Origin: JAOZPE01 sp964601275 | GTDB taxonomy: Bacteria; Krumholzibacteriota; Krumholzibacteriia; JAJRXK01 | Length of the DNA: 64,000 nt | Reading direction: 5' to 3' | Assembly (NCBI GenBank): GCA_964601275.1 | Contig: CAZRMV010000008.1 | Span: 1 to 64,000 of the forward strand | Part shown: positions 51,706 to 60,858 of the stretch, one piece after another | Layout: each line of letters opens with the position of its first letter | Position numbering within the stretch: position 1 is the first letter of the stretch | The notes under the pieces: generated by a model | What the model was told of the DNA's origin: nothing | The model's input: only the letters and a program-made list of their open reading frames with translations | Databases searched by the model: none | Position numbers and translations under genes: made by a program

Positions 51706-52272
51706 ATGAAGCGCGTCTTCCCCCTGCTCCTGGTCGCTTTGGTCGTCCTGGTGTTCGCGCCTCCGGCCGATGCCAGCTGGATCTTGGATCCCGGTGCCGC
51801 GGCCCTGGGGACCGCCTCCACCCTCAGTCCCCTGTTCAATGGCCTGATGCTGGCCAAATCGACCGCCGACGCGCAGGTGACAGCAAGCTCGGGAGGGTCT
51901 CCCAGCTCCGACCTCTACCTGGTCTACCGGGACCAGCGGCCGAGTCTGCCGGCGGGAATCGACCCCGGCGGAGAGGTGGTCGAGCCTCTCCTGCCCTCTC
52001 CCGAATCGGGAGCCCCCGGTTGGACTCCCGTCGATCTGAACTCGTACGACAGCTCGGGCCCCGGCCTGGATGATCTCGATGGGGAATGGCTGGCCCTGGA
52101 TCTGAGCCGGGGACGGCGTCCGGGGGTCACAACCCCAACCGGAGGGCAGCAGCCGGAAACTCCCGCCACTCCCGCTCCGGAGCCCGCCGGCGTCATGCTT
52201 CTTGCTATCGGATTGGCGGTCATGGGAACCATGCGCCTCCTGCGAAACCGTCCGGTCCGGATTTTCGCCTAG
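51706..52272 (+). CDS. PEP-CTERM sorting-signal protein
   Basis: A 188-residue exported protein. An N-terminal signal peptide (residues 1-24, ending ADAS) and a C-terminal tripartite sorting signal are both clear: PEP at residues 158-160, a hydrophobic helix (AGVMLLAIGLAVMGTM) and an arginine-rich end (RLLRNR). The middle is low-complexity, rich in Pro, Ser, Gly and Asp, with no domain recognised. PEP-CTERM proteins are cut and anchored or released by exosortase, which is encoded at 59396-60226. It is the only such protein in the window, and has its own promoter. ATG 51706 with AGAGG upstream. Confidence 0.85.
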   Translation: MKRVFPLLLVALVVLVFAPPADASWILDPGAAALGTASTLSPLFNGLMLAKSTADAQVTASSGGSPSSDLYLVYRDQRPSLPAGIDPGGEVVEPLLPSPESGAPGWTPVDLNSYDSSGPGLDDLDGEWLALDLSRGRRPGVTTPTGGQQPETPATPAPEPAGVMLLAIGLAVMGTMRLLRNRPVRIFA

Positions 52273-52290
52273 GAGACCAGCACTCCGGCG

Positions 52291-52345
52291 TTGTCATCGA
52301 CCTCCCAGACGTTTATGGATAGACGGGAACCCCTCGGGGGGGTTC
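52291..52345 (+). promoter_or_regulatory. Possible promoter and leader hairpin of the export gene
   Basis: TTGTCA at 52291-52296 and TATGGA at 52314-52319 with a 17-bp spacer. Immediately after, GAACCCC (52327-52333) pairs perfectly with GGGGTTC (52339-52345). The hairpin lies about 60 nt ahead of the gene and has no T-run. Confidence 0.4.
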
Positions 52346-52403
52346 ACGAATCCGTGGGTCCGCCGGTGCGGCGATCCAAGATCCCATCCCACAGCGCGCA
52401 GGG

Positions 52404-53381
52404 ATGTCCATGATGAGTCTTTTCAATGCCTGGCGCCGTGGCCTTCCCCTGCTGCTGTTGCTGCTGGGGACGGCCGGTCCGCTCTGGGCCCAGTACGACA
52501 CGCCGGTCGCCGGCCGGCCCTATCGCCTCGGTGTGGGGGACGTCATCCAGCTTTCGGTCTGGCAGCAACCCGATCTCGACCGGGAACTGACCGTGCGGGA
52601 CGACGGTAAGATCGTGGTGCCCCTGGTCGGGGAGGTGATGGCCGCCGGAGCCACCGTCCCCGAGCTCGAAGAACTGCTGGCGCGGAGACTGCGTTCCTTC
52701 AATCGGGACATCACCGAGGTCTCCGTGACCGTGACCAAGTACAAGAGCCTGCAGATCTTCGTGATGGGAGCGGTCTCACAACCGGGAGTCCATGCCTTCG
52801 AGGAGATGCCCAACGTCTGGGACGCGATTCGCGCCGCGGGAGGTCCCAAGGCCTCCGCGAACCTGCGACGGGTCCGCATCCTGCACACCGGGGAGCAAGG
52901 AACCGTCTCGACCATCGTGAACGTGGAGCCGGTCCTTCAGGGAGAAGGCGTGGCGGATCTGCCGATCCTGGAACCGGGGGATACGGTGGTCGTTCCCGAC
53001 AGTTCGGTGCTCAGCGCGGCGGACCGGGAGAACGGGGTGCAGGTGTTGGGAGAGGTGGTGAGTCCAGGCTTCTATCCGGTGGAGGGGCCGACCCCGCTTC
53101 TGACCCTGGTGCTCATGGCCGGGGGCTTCACCCGGGATGGCGACCCTTCGAGGGTCCGGGCGGTGCACGACAGCGGGCGGGGCCATCTGGTCTCGCGGAC
53201 GGTCAATACCCAGCTCTTCGTGCAGAACGGTCAGGTCAGCGGCAATCCGCTGGTCTACGCCGGGGACACCATCTTCGTGGAACGGCGGCCGCTTTCCTCG
53301 AGCGTCCTGCGGGTTCTGCCGGCCCTGTTGGCGACGGTCACCTCGCTGGTGGCCGTGTACGTGACGATTTCCAGAAACTGA
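52404..53381 (+). CDS. Polysaccharide export protein with SLBB domains (Wza/EpsE-like)
   Basis: A 325-residue exported protein. A signal peptide of about 30 residues ends PLWAQ without a lipobox cysteine. Residues about 35-115 form the polysaccharide export domain (YRLGVGDVIQLSVWQQPDLDRE, KIVVPLVGEVMAAG). Two SLBB domains follow (IFVMGAVSQPGVHAFEEMPNVWDAIRAAGG; VLGEVVSPGFYPVEG). The C-terminus is a hydrophobic helix (VLPALLATVTSLVAVYVTI). It should form the outer-membrane or periplasmic exit for the polysaccharide. ATG 52404, with ATG 52410 as alternative (AGGG 6 nt ahead). Confidence 0.9.
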   Translation: MSMMSLFNAWRRGLPLLLLLLGTAGPLWAQYDTPVAGRPYRLGVGDVIQLSVWQQPDLDRELTVRDDGKIVVPLVGEVMAAGATVPELEELLARRLRSFNRDITEVSVTVTKYKSLQIFVMGAVSQPGVHAFEEMPNVWDAIRAAGGPKASANLRRVRILHTGEQGTVSTIVNVEPVLQGEGVADLPILEPGDTVVVPDSSVLSAADRENGVQVLGEVVSPGFYPVEGPTPLLTLVLMAGGFTRDGDPSRVRAVHDSGRGHLVSRTVNTQLFVQNGQVSGNPLVYAGDTIFVERRPLSSSVLRVLPALLATVTSLVAVYVTISRN

Positions 53382-53401
53382 GGTAGGGGCTCCCCGCGGA
53401 C

Positions 53402-55126
53402 ATGAACCGGACGAACGAACGACACAGCAGCTCCCACGGCTCGCCCGGGGGAAACCAGTCCATGGGTTTCGACCCCCATCGACTGTGGCAGATCGTTCGT
53501 CGCCGCCGTTTCTACCTCATCCTGCCCGTCATCGTGATCGGCGTGGTCCTGGGAGTCGGGGTGAGCACCCTTTCCCCGGTGTACGTGGCGAGTTCCCGCA
53601 TCCTCCTCGAGGATCGCAGCACCGGCACGGATGTGGACAAGATGATGACCCAGGAAGCCAGGAGGGTGAGGGACCTGGAGAACCTCGTGATGGTTCGCGA
53701 GACCCTGATGTCCGAGGATCTCCTCACCCGGGTCATCCGGAATCTGCACCTGCGGGACGATCCGGAGGTCCTGGAGCAGGCGAAGGAACTCCAGCAGAGG
53801 GCCTTGCCGGACCAGACCCTTCCCCTGATCGCCGAACGCATCCTGGTGAACCGCTTGCGGCGCAAACTCTACGTCGGGGGACGGGAAGGGAATCTCTTCA
53901 TCATCAGCATGGAGGACAACGATCCCTACACCGCCTACAAACTGACCGAAGCTGCCACCCAGGCGTTCATCGACGAGATGAGCCGGCGCCGCGTGGAGGG
54001 GTTGATCGAGACCACCAGCTTCACCGATGAACAGCTCGAGACCGCGCGGCGGGAACTCCGGGACGCGGAGAAGAAACTGGAGGAGTTCAAACGCACGCGC
54101 CTCATCCAGGAAACCCTCTCGGACAATCCCGTCAACGAGGAGAACAGCCAGCGTGCCGCCTCGGTGCTGCAGACCACCCAACTCGACATCCAGGAGAACC
54201 AGCGGGAGATCCAACGGCTGGACGCGGAGATCCGGACTTTGCCCCGCGCGCTTCCCTATCGCCTGAACAGCGTCCTGAATGACGCGCAGGTCCGTAACAT
54301 CCGCGACCGTCTGGCGGTCCTGGAACGCGCGGACTACCAGGGGATCCTGGCCAATCCACGCACCCCGGCCTCGGGCATCACCGTCGAGAGGCAGCGTATC
54401 GGGATCCAGCGCAATCGTCTCACCGCCCGGATCCACGAGCTGGTCCAGGCCGACTATCCCGACCTTGACGCCCACGCACAGGATCTCCTCGCCCGGCGGA
54501 CCGAACTCCAGGTGGTGAACGACGTGCTGACCGAGCACGAGGCCCGCATCCGGAAGGAATACGAGAGCTACAAGAATCGCATCAAGGGTCAGCCAGCCCT
54601 GGAGGCCGAACTTCGCCGTCTCGAGCAGGAGGTGAAGAGCAAGGAAGACATCTACAATCAATTGATCGCCGCGGAAACCTCCAACGAGTTGCGTCTGGCC
54701 GCCAATGAAAGTGGTTTCGGATACGTGGTCCATATCCTCGAACCGGCCCGCAAGCCCCTGGCTCCGGAAAAGCCCGACAAGAAGAAGGTCGCGATGATGG
54801 GCATCATGCTCGCATTGGGGATCGGAGTGGGAGCGGTGTTCCTGGCCGAGTACGTCGACACGAGTTTCAAGGACGTGGAAGAGGTGGAGAGAGCCCTCGA
54901 CCTTCCGGTACTGGGGACCCTGCCGCGCTTCGCCGATGACTACCAGTGGAGCAAGAAGAAGAAGAGAACGGTCTACGCCTGGCGCACCGCCTTCGTGGTC
55001 ACCCTCATCACCGTGATGGTGCTCTTCGTCCTCTACTATCGGAATTCCCTGGTCCACGACCAGGTGCACCTGGTGCAGGGAATCGCCGGAAGCCCGGCCC
55101 CGGCGGGGGAGGGGGAGTCGCCATGA
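53402..55126 (+). CDS. Chain-length determinant protein (Wzz/GumC-like)
   Basis: A 574-residue inner-membrane polysaccharide co-polymerase. Two transmembrane segments flank the periplasmic part: one at about residues 38-58 (FYLILPVIVIGVVLGVGV) and one near 463-482; a further hydrophobic stretch lies near residue 535. The middle is strongly coiled-coil (residues about 195-440: EEFKRTRLIQETLSD, LRRLEQEVKSKEDIYNQLI). It has no kinase domain; the kinase is the next gene, overlapping by 4 nt. It sets chain length of the polysaccharide exported by the SLBB protein. Confidence 0.9.
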   Translation: MNRTNERHSSSHGSPGGNQSMGFDPHRLWQIVRRRRFYLILPVIVIGVVLGVGVSTLSPVYVASSRILLEDRSTGTDVDKMMTQEARRVRDLENLVMVRETLMSEDLLTRVIRNLHLRDDPEVLEQAKELQQRALPDQTLPLIAERILVNRLRRKLYVGGREGNLFIISMEDNDPYTAYKLTEAATQAFIDEMSRRRVEGLIETTSFTDEQLETARRELRDAEKKLEEFKRTRLIQETLSDNPVNEENSQRAASVLQTTQLDIQENQREIQRLDAEIRTLPRALPYRLNSVLNDAQVRNIRDRLAVLERADYQGILANPRTPASGITVERQRIGIQRNRLTARIHELVQADYPDLDAHAQDLLARRTELQVVNDVLTEHEARIRKEYESYKNRIKGQPALEAELRRLEQEVKSKEDIYNQLIAAETSNELRLAANESGFGYVVHILEPARKPLAPEKPDKKKVAMMGIMLALGIGVGAVFLAEYVDTSFKDVEEVERALDLPVLGTLPRFADDYQWSKKKKRTVYAWRTAFVVTLITVMVLFVLYYRNSLVHDQVHLVQGIAGSPAPAGEGESP

Positions 55127-55821
55127 GCGAGAAGAGCCCGCGGAAGTCTCCGCTGCTCTCGACCCGGGCGGAGGACTTCGAGACGCCCTTGGCGATCGAA
55201 ATGCGTCGTCTGTATACGAAGCTTCGCCCGGCCCTCCACGACCAGGGACATAAGGTCCTGATGGTGACTTCCGCCGAACGGGGTGAGGGCAAGAGCACCA
55301 CCTCGGCCCACCTCGCCGTGACCATCGCCCACCACAAGCGCACCCGCACCCTCCTGATCGACGCCGATCTGCGCCGGCCGACCATCCACCGGCTCTTCGA
55401 GATGCCCCGGGAACCCGGCCTGAGCGACCTCCTGAGGGGGCATTGCTCGGTCGAACAGGCCTTGCGACCGACCCCGCATTCCCATCTGCAGGTCATCCCC
55501 AGCGGAAGTCCGGTAGAGCACCCAGGCCTCCTCTTCGAGACCCGGCTGTTGAGTGATACCGTTACCCTCTTGCGCCAGAGATTCGAAATGCTGATCTTCG
55601 ACGCACCGCCGATCCTGCCGGTGGCCGACGCCACGATGCTCGCGGGAGAGATGGACGGGGTCCTCATGGTGATCCTGGGAGGACTCACCCCGCGCGAAGT
55701 GGCCCAACGAGCCAAGGAGATCCTCATCGATTCCAACGCGAATCTGCTGGGGGTCGTGCTGAACAACGCAACGGAGGTCTTGCCCTACTACTACGAATAC
55801 AGCTATTACGGTTACGAGTAG
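55123..55821 (+). CDS. BY-kinase (CpsD/CapB-like tyrosine kinase)
   Basis: A 232-residue cytoplasmic kinase. Walker A is SAERGEGKST (residues 50-59), Walker A' is LLIDADLRRP (77-86), and LIFDAPP is Walker B. The C-terminus is a tyrosine cluster (YYYEYSYYGYE) that would be autophosphorylated. It partners with the preceding Wzz-like protein, as in split Gram-positive-type systems, and probably regulates polymer assembly. The start ATG overlaps the previous stop (ATGA). It converges with, and overlaps by 10 nt, the UPF0104 gene on the other strand. Confidence 0.93.
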   Translation: MSEKSPRKSPLLSTRAEDFETPLAIEMRRLYTKLRPALHDQGHKVLMVTSAERGEGKSTTSAHLAVTIAHHKRTRTLLIDADLRRPTIHRLFEMPREPGLSDLLRGHCSVEQALRPTPHSHLQVIPSGSPVEHPGLLFETRLLSDTVTLLRQRFEMLIFDAPPILPVADATMLAGEMDGVLMVILGGLTPREVAQRAKEILIDSNANLLGVVLNNATEVLPYYYEYSYYGYE

Positions 55822-56804
55822 GAAGCAGCTTCCCGCGATACCTCCTTCCAATGGAGCGCCTTGCGCGAGCCCAGGCTGACCACGAGCCCGAGGGCAACCG
55901 CAAACCACAGGGTGGCGCCCCGGATGAGCAAGGTCGCGGCGGCGGCGGTTCCCGCATCGACGCCGAGCTGTCGCAACATTCCCAGCAGGACGGCTTCGGT
56001 GCCGATGAGTCCGCCGGGAAGCAGGGTCAGATTGCCAGCGATCGTGGCTGCAGCGTAGATCCAGATCGCTGACTGAAGACCGACCGGAGTTCCCAGCCCC
56101 ACGAGAATCAGATAGAGCCCCACGCCCTCGGCGAACCACGCCGCGATGCTGAACAGCAGAGCGGGCAGGAAGATTCGCCACGAGAACAAGCGCGCACCAT
56201 TCGTCAGGGCGTCGGCCCAGGCTTCTGCCTTCGGCCGCGTCCATCGGAAGGACTTCAGTCGATCCAGGAGGAAGCTCTGGACCTGGGGCCGACCGAGAAG
56301 GGCACCGGCGGAAAGGGTGATCAGAAGCAGGATGAGCATCTTGGACAGCAGCCCACCTTGGGAAGAGGTGAACCCCAGGCTCGCGAGCGCGAGAACAGCC
56401 ACCGCATCGGTCAACCGCTCGGCCAGGAGAGCGGCGCCCGAGCGCTGAAGAGGAACTCCATGCAATCGACGAAGAAAGACCAACTTGTAGAGCTCTCCGA
56501 GGCGAAAGGGCGTCACCACCATGGTGAGACAGGAGAAATACACCCTCAGGTTCAGACCGGGGGGAACCACCTCCCGCATGGCCCGCAGCAGCCCATCCCA
56601 CTTGAGATAGCGCAGGAGATAGTTCGACAGACTCAAGAGGAGCACGGGAAGCAGGTACCGCAGATCCAGTTCGGCGACGGCCTCGGTCAAGGGCCTTCGG
56701 GCGAGCAATCCCGCAACCGCGACCACTCCTCCCGCCAGCAACGCGAGATAGATGAAGAGGTGCCGGCTGAGGAATCGGCGGATGCGCGAACGGGCGTGGA
56801 ACAT
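55812..56804 (-). CDS. UPF0104/lysylphosphatidylglycerol synthase-type membrane protein
   Basis: A 330-residue protein with about eight transmembrane helices. LSNYLLRYLKWDGLLRAM, MVVTPFRLGELYKLVFLRR and LLAERLTDAVAVLALA are the conserved stretches of the AglD/MprF flippase-like family, and LTLLPGGLIGTEAVLLGML closes it. Relatives move lipid-linked molecules or glycolipids across membranes. ATG 56804 starts MFHARSRIRRF; a TTG at 56888 would make it overlap the divergent barrel gene and is less likely. It is the only minus-strand gene in the exopolysaccharide locus. Confidence 0.83.
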   Translation of the reverse strand: MFHARSRIRRFLSRHLFIYLALLAGGVVAVAGLLARRPLTEAVAELDLRYLLPVLLLSLSNYLLRYLKWDGLLRAMREVVPPGLNLRVYFSCLTMVVTPFRLGELYKLVFLRRLHGVPLQRSGAALLAERLTDAVAVLALASLGFTSSQGGLLSKMLILLLITLSAGALLGRPQVQSFLLDRLKSFRWTRPKAEAWADALTNGARLFSWRIFLPALLFSIAAWFAEGVGLYLILVGLGTPVGLQSAIWIYAAATIAGNLTLLPGGLIGTEAVLLGMLRQLGVDAGTAAAATLLIRGATLWFAVALGLVVSLGSRKALHWKEVSREAASYS

Positions 56805-56876
56805 GGGGAATCTGGCTCGGATCCTGCCCTTGGAGGAGACGGAGGACGACTGGCAACGGAGCGTAAGGTCTTGAAG

Positions 56877-57806
56877 ATGAAGCGTCAATCCCGGCGGATC
56901 CCGTCACTCCTGGCCGTCCTGGGCACCATCCCACTGTTCCTCATCCTTTCCACCTCCGTGGCGCAATCTCGCGTGGAGGTCGGTACTTTCCTTGCTGTGC
57001 CGGTGGACGTGGTGGGTGAGGGAATGGCGGGGACCGATGTTGCACGGTGGGCTCAGGGCATCTCGCCATTCGCCAACCCGGCGGCGGCGGCCACACGGCG
57101 ACCCGCAGTGGCGTTGACCCACGGTCTGCTTCTCGCCGATCAGAACCTCAGCGCGCTCTCCGTGCAACTGCCTCTGCAGGGAGGCAGGGGAGGGCTGGCA
57201 ATCATGGGGCGCATGGTGAATCATGCGAAGGTTCCCCGCTTCGACACCGGAGGCAACCGGCTGGCTTCGCTGAGTCCCCAGGACCTGAGCCTGGGTCTCG
57301 CCTACGGCTACCGCTTCGGAATGCTGACCCTCGGGGGGGGGGCGCATTATGTTCAGGAGAATCTGGACATCGCCAAAGGCACCGGCTTCGCCTACGATCT
57401 CGGCGGTCTCCTGCAACTCGGACCGGCGAAACTGGGCCTGTCCGGCACCAACCTCTTCGGATCGTTGGACTACGATGGAGAGAACTACGACATTCCCCGG
57501 AACATCTCCGCCGGAGGAGCCGTGCGCATCCAACGAGCCCATCTCGAACTCACCGCGGCCTACAACGATCGGCAGTTCGGTAGTGAGGAACTCGCCTTCG
57601 GTCTGCAGTGGTCCTGGTTCCAGGGGATCCTCACCCTCCGCGGCGGCTATGTCTCGACGCTCGATTCAGCCACCGATGAGAGCTTCTCTCCCTACCGTTT
57701 CGGCTTCTCCGTGGGACACTCCGGAATCGCCGTGGACTACGCCTATGTCCCGCACCAGGAATTGGGACAGGTCCACTTCTTCGCCATCCGCTGGTTGGGC
57801 CGATAG
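56877..57806 (+). CDS. PorV/PorQ-like outer-membrane beta-barrel protein
   Basis: A 309-residue protein with a signal peptide (residues 1-29, ending SVAQS). The mature part has alternating hydrophobic strands and turns (GISPFANPAAAATRRPAVALTHG, LSLGLAYGYRFGMLTLGGGAHYV, ELAFGLQWSWFQGILTLRGGYV, FGFSVGHSGIAVDYAYVPH) like PorV/PorQ/UPF0164 barrels of FCB bacteria. Role in this locus is unknown; an outer-membrane channel or anchor for secreted or sorted proteins is plausible. ATG 56877 has AAGG upstream. A tract of ten G lies at 57333-57342 within the reading frame. Confidence 0.78.
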   Translation: MKRQSRRIPSLLAVLGTIPLFLILSTSVAQSRVEVGTFLAVPVDVVGEGMAGTDVARWAQGISPFANPAAAATRRPAVALTHGLLLADQNLSALSVQLPLQGGRGGLAIMGRMVNHAKVPRFDTGGNRLASLSPQDLSLGLAYGYRFGMLTLGGGAHYVQENLDIAKGTGFAYDLGGLLQLGPAKLGLSGTNLFGSLDYDGENYDIPRNISAGGAVRIQRAHLELTAAYNDRQFGSEELAFGLQWSWFQGILTLRGGYVSTLDSATDESFSPYRFGFSVGHSGIAVDYAYVPHQELGQVHFFAIRWLGR

Positions 57807-57929
57807 AGGGCTCGGCTCGGTCCTCCGCCCCGGCGGGTCGGTTTCCGGACCCCGGAGCGTCGAAGTCCGCGGTTCCACCATCTTCCGAACCAGGCGCAAC
57901 CCCCGGGCGCAGGGGAACGGGGTCGTGCG

Positions 57930-59399
57930 GTGAGAAGGGATCTGTCCAACAAGGTCCTCTCTTTCACTGCGGCGAACATCTCCGCCCAGGTCGCGACGAC
58001 CCTGACCGGGATCTTCCTGGCTCGCACCCTTTCGCTCCAGGACCTGGGGACCTACCGACAGGTCATCCTCCTGGTCAACATGGTCTCGGGGATCTTCTCC
58101 CTCGGTCTGCCGCTTTCTCTCCTCTATTTCCTGCCCCGCATGAAGGAGGACGAGGAGAAGGCCCGCTTCGCCGGCCAGACCCTCGTCGCCCTGGCGATCA
58201 TGGGGGGGGTGGCCTCGCTCGGTGCGGTGTTCTTCAGCGGCATCGTGGCGATCCGCTTCCACAACGAGCAACTCGGTCCCCTGTTGCCGGTCGCTTCCCC
58301 TCTCTTCCTGGCCGCGCTTCTTCTGCGCTACATTGCGCCCTTGTTCCTCTCCTTGGACCGGGCGCGTCTGGCGGGTCTCTTCCGCATCGCCCAGGCGGTG
58401 GGAGTCAGCCTGGTCCTGGTCTTCCTGGTGCTCATCGGCCAACCGCTGGCATTGGCGCTGCTCGGGATGGCGATCGCCGAGGGAGCGAGCATCGCGGTCG
58501 CCTTGTTGCTGCAGCACCGGATCCTCCCGCTCCGTCTCAGCTTCGACCGCGCCCTTCTCAAGGCGCAGATGGCCTACGCGGTTCCGCTGGCCATCTCGGG
58601 AATGGTCGGACTGCTCAGCCGCCAGGTCGACCAGATCATGATCTCCATGTACATGGATCCCAAGCGCTTCGCCCTCTACAGCATCGGCGCCACGGAGATC
58701 CCGGTGGTCATGCTGCTGGTGCGCAGCGCGGGCAGTGTCGTGCTGCCCCAACTCTCCGCCAGATGGGGGGAACACGACCAGGGAGAGTTCACTTCGCTCT
58801 TCTCGGCAACCCAACGCAAGGTCAGCCTGCTCTGCATTCCCATCACCGTGGCGTTCATCGCCCTCGCCCAGCCTTTCCTTGTGTTTCTCTACGGCGAGCC
58901 GTTCGCCGCCAGTGCCAACGTCTTCCGCATCTACGGACTGATCCAACTGAACCGCCTCTTTCTCTTCGGGATCCTGCTCCAGGCCCTCGGCTTGACCCGG
59001 ATGATGTTGCTCGGCGAGCTGGCCTTCATGGTGGTCAATGTCATCGGGAACTGGTTCTTCCTGCGATGGATCGGTTTCCTGGGGCCCGCCATCGCCACCG
59101 AGCTGGCGGGTCTGATGGTGGTGGTGTTCTATCTCTGGCAGATCGGCCGGCGCACCGGCTTGCACCGGGTGGCTTTCTACCACTTGGGTCATCTGCTCCG
59201 GTTCCTCCTCGCGTCGGCCGCCGGTGGGGTGGTGGCATGGAGGGTGTCCCTGCTCTTCTCGACCCCTTTGATCGCCCTGATTGCCGGGGGAATCGTGTAT
59301 CTTGTCGTGGTTCTTCTGCTCCTGCTCGTCACCCGGTCCCTGCACCCCGATGAGCTTCGGCTCCTGCAACCCTGGCGTTGGAGGTTTCCATTGCGATGA
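57930..59399 (+). CDS. Wzx-type oligosaccharide flippase
   Basis: A 489-residue membrane protein with about 14 helices. It opens LSNKVLSFTAANISAQVATTL and shows FLARTLSLQDLGTYRQV, LSRQVDQIMISMYMDPKRFALYSIG and FIALAQPFLVFLYGEPFAASA, as in polysaccharide flippases. It should flip the undecaprenyl-linked repeat unit made with the UDP-sugars of this locus. GTG 57930 has GGGG upstream. Its stop overlaps the exosortase start by 4 nt (ATGA), beginning a fully coupled five-gene run. A G8 tract is at 58202-58209. Confidence 0.9.
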   Translation: MRRDLSNKVLSFTAANISAQVATTLTGIFLARTLSLQDLGTYRQVILLVNMVSGIFSLGLPLSLLYFLPRMKEDEEKARFAGQTLVALAIMGGVASLGAVFFSGIVAIRFHNEQLGPLLPVASPLFLAALLLRYIAPLFLSLDRARLAGLFRIAQAVGVSLVLVFLVLIGQPLALALLGMAIAEGASIAVALLLQHRILPLRLSFDRALLKAQMAYAVPLAISGMVGLLSRQVDQIMISMYMDPKRFALYSIGATEIPVVMLLVRSAGSVVLPQLSARWGEHDQGEFTSLFSATQRKVSLLCIPITVAFIALAQPFLVFLYGEPFAASANVFRIYGLIQLNRLFLFGILLQALGLTRMMLLGELAFMVVNVIGNWFFLRWIGFLGPAIATELAGLMVVVFYLWQIGRRTGLHRVAFYHLGHLLRFLLASAAGGVVAWRVSLLFSTPLIALIAGGIVYLVVVLLLLLVTRSLHPDELRLLQPWRWRFPLR

Positions 59400-60226
59400 A
59401 TGCTCCTTGGCGATGGGTCCTGCCGGGTGTCACGGTGCTTCTCTACTTCTGGCTGGAAGCGCCGGTGCTCTCCTCGTGGTTGACGGATCTGGGAGCCGAT
59501 CCCAACTACAGCCATGCCTTGCCCATGCTGCTCCTGTTGCTTGCGGTGGCGGGATGGCGCACGGTGAAACCCCGCGGGGGAGTGGAGGTCGAGTCGTGGC
59601 CGGCATGGTGGTTGTGGGCCGCGGGGGCCTTCCTGCTCACCGCGGCGGGACTGCTCTCCGCCAATGACAGTCTTCTGCGCTGGGGAGCCATCGCCGGGGC
59701 CGTCACCCTGCTGGAGGTCCTGGCCTCTCCTCGTCTGCGGGATGCGTGGCGCGGACCCCTCCTGGCCATGACCACCCTGGTTCCCTGGCCCTACGTGATC
59801 TATTACGCGATCACCGCACGTCTGCAGACCTTCTCCTCCTGGGCCGCCGAGGCCGCTCTCACTGCCAGCGGGGTACCGCTGGCCCGCGATGGGAACCTTC
59901 TCCGTTTCCAGGGGTATCGGCTGGAGGTCGTCCAGGCCTGCAGTGGGTTGCGCAGTCTCCTCGCCATGACCGCCCTGGCCGCGTTGATCGCGGTGCTGGG
60001 ACGGGTCTCCACCCGCCGCACGGTCTGGATGTTCCTCCTGGCGGTTCCCCTGGCCCTGATGGCCAACCTCCTCCGCTTGCTGGTCACCGGGTACGCCGCC
60101 CAACTGGGCGGGCCGGAGAGCGCGGACGGGGTGTTCCACTTCGCCGAGGGAGTGTTCACCTTCGGCCTCGGCGCGATCGTCCTCGGACTCGTGGCGTTCC
60201 CCCGCCGGAAAGGAGACCGGCGGTGA
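59396..60226 (+). CDS. Exosortase (EpsH/Xrt family)
   Basis: A 276-residue membrane protein with about eight helices. The exosortase triad is complete: Cys182 in VVQACSGLRSLLAM, Arg227 in MANLLRLL and His248 in GVFHFAEGVFTF. Exosortases cleave PEP-CTERM signals and transfer or release the protein at the cell surface. The ATG at 59396 overlaps the flippase stop; TTG 59378 is an in-frame alternative. EpsI follows directly and the target protein is encoded at 51706-52272. Confidence 0.93.
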   Translation: MNAPWRWVLPGVTVLLYFWLEAPVLSSWLTDLGADPNYSHALPMLLLLLAVAGWRTVKPRGGVEVESWPAWWLWAAGAFLLTAAGLLSANDSLLRWGAIAGAVTLLEVLASPRLRDAWRGPLLAMTTLVPWPYVIYYAITARLQTFSSWAAEAALTASGVPLARDGNLLRFQGYRLEVVQACSGLRSLLAMTALAALIAVLGRVSTRRTVWMFLLAVPLALMANLLRLLVTGYAAQLGGPESADGVFHFAEGVFTFGLGAIVLGLVAFPRRKGDRR

Positions 60227-60858
60227 ACTCGTTCCGGCGCCTCGCAGTCGTCATGGCGGGATTGGTTCTCCTGGTGGGTCTGGCCCATCGCATGAGGTCT
60301 CCGGTGGTCGCGCCCGGATGGAGCCGCGCGTTTGACCGGGAAGTGCTCCAGGGAGACGACTTCCTCCCGGTGGAGATCTCCCCGGCGGCGATGTCCATGC
60401 TGGGGATGGATCGCTACCGTTTCGTGGAATGGCGGAAGGACCGGTGGGCTCCGGTCTGGATCTACGCCGGGTATTGGGCGGGACAGCGGAGCAACGCCCA
60501 GGTGCACCCCCCCGAACACTGTTATCCCGGTTCGGGGTGGAAGATCCGAAGCAGCCGGACCCGGGGAGAGGGGAACGACAAGGTCCGTGAACTGGTCATC
60601 TCCCGGCGCGGACAGTCGCGCCTGGTCTGGTACGCGTACCAGACCCGGCTGGGCCGTCGCCTGAGTCCCTTCGGACTGAAGGGGGACCAGATGCTCGCCG
60701 TCCTGGGCGGCCGGCCGCGTGACGCGATCCTTCTGCGTCTGAGCACCCCGATTCTCGAGGTGGACGGCGTCGACGGTGCCCGCTCGAGACTTCTCGCCGC
60801 GTGGGAGCGCCACGCGGCGTCGGCGCTGAGCTGGTTCCGATCGGAGGGTGGCCGATGA
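60223..60858 (+). CDS. EpsI-domain protein
   Basis: A 211-residue protein with one N-terminal membrane segment (LAVVMAGLVLLVGLA). The periplasmic part holds HPPEHCYPGSGWKI, the HXPEXCYPXXGW motif of the EpsI/DUF3485 family, fused or adjacent to exosortases. Its cysteine and histidine suggest an active or binding site; the function is not established. The start GTG 60223 overlaps the exosortase stop (GTGA), with AAAGGAG upstream. Confidence 0.9.
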   Translation: MNSFRRLAVVMAGLVLLVGLAHRMRSPVVAPGWSRAFDREVLQGDDFLPVEISPAAMSMLGMDRYRFVEWRKDRWAPVWIYAGYWAGQRSNAQVHPPEHCYPGSGWKIRSSRTRGEGNDKVRELVISRRGQSRLVWYAYQTRLGRRLSPFGLKGDQMLAVLGGRPRDAILLRLSTPILEVDGVDGARSRLLAAWERHAASALSWFRSEGGR

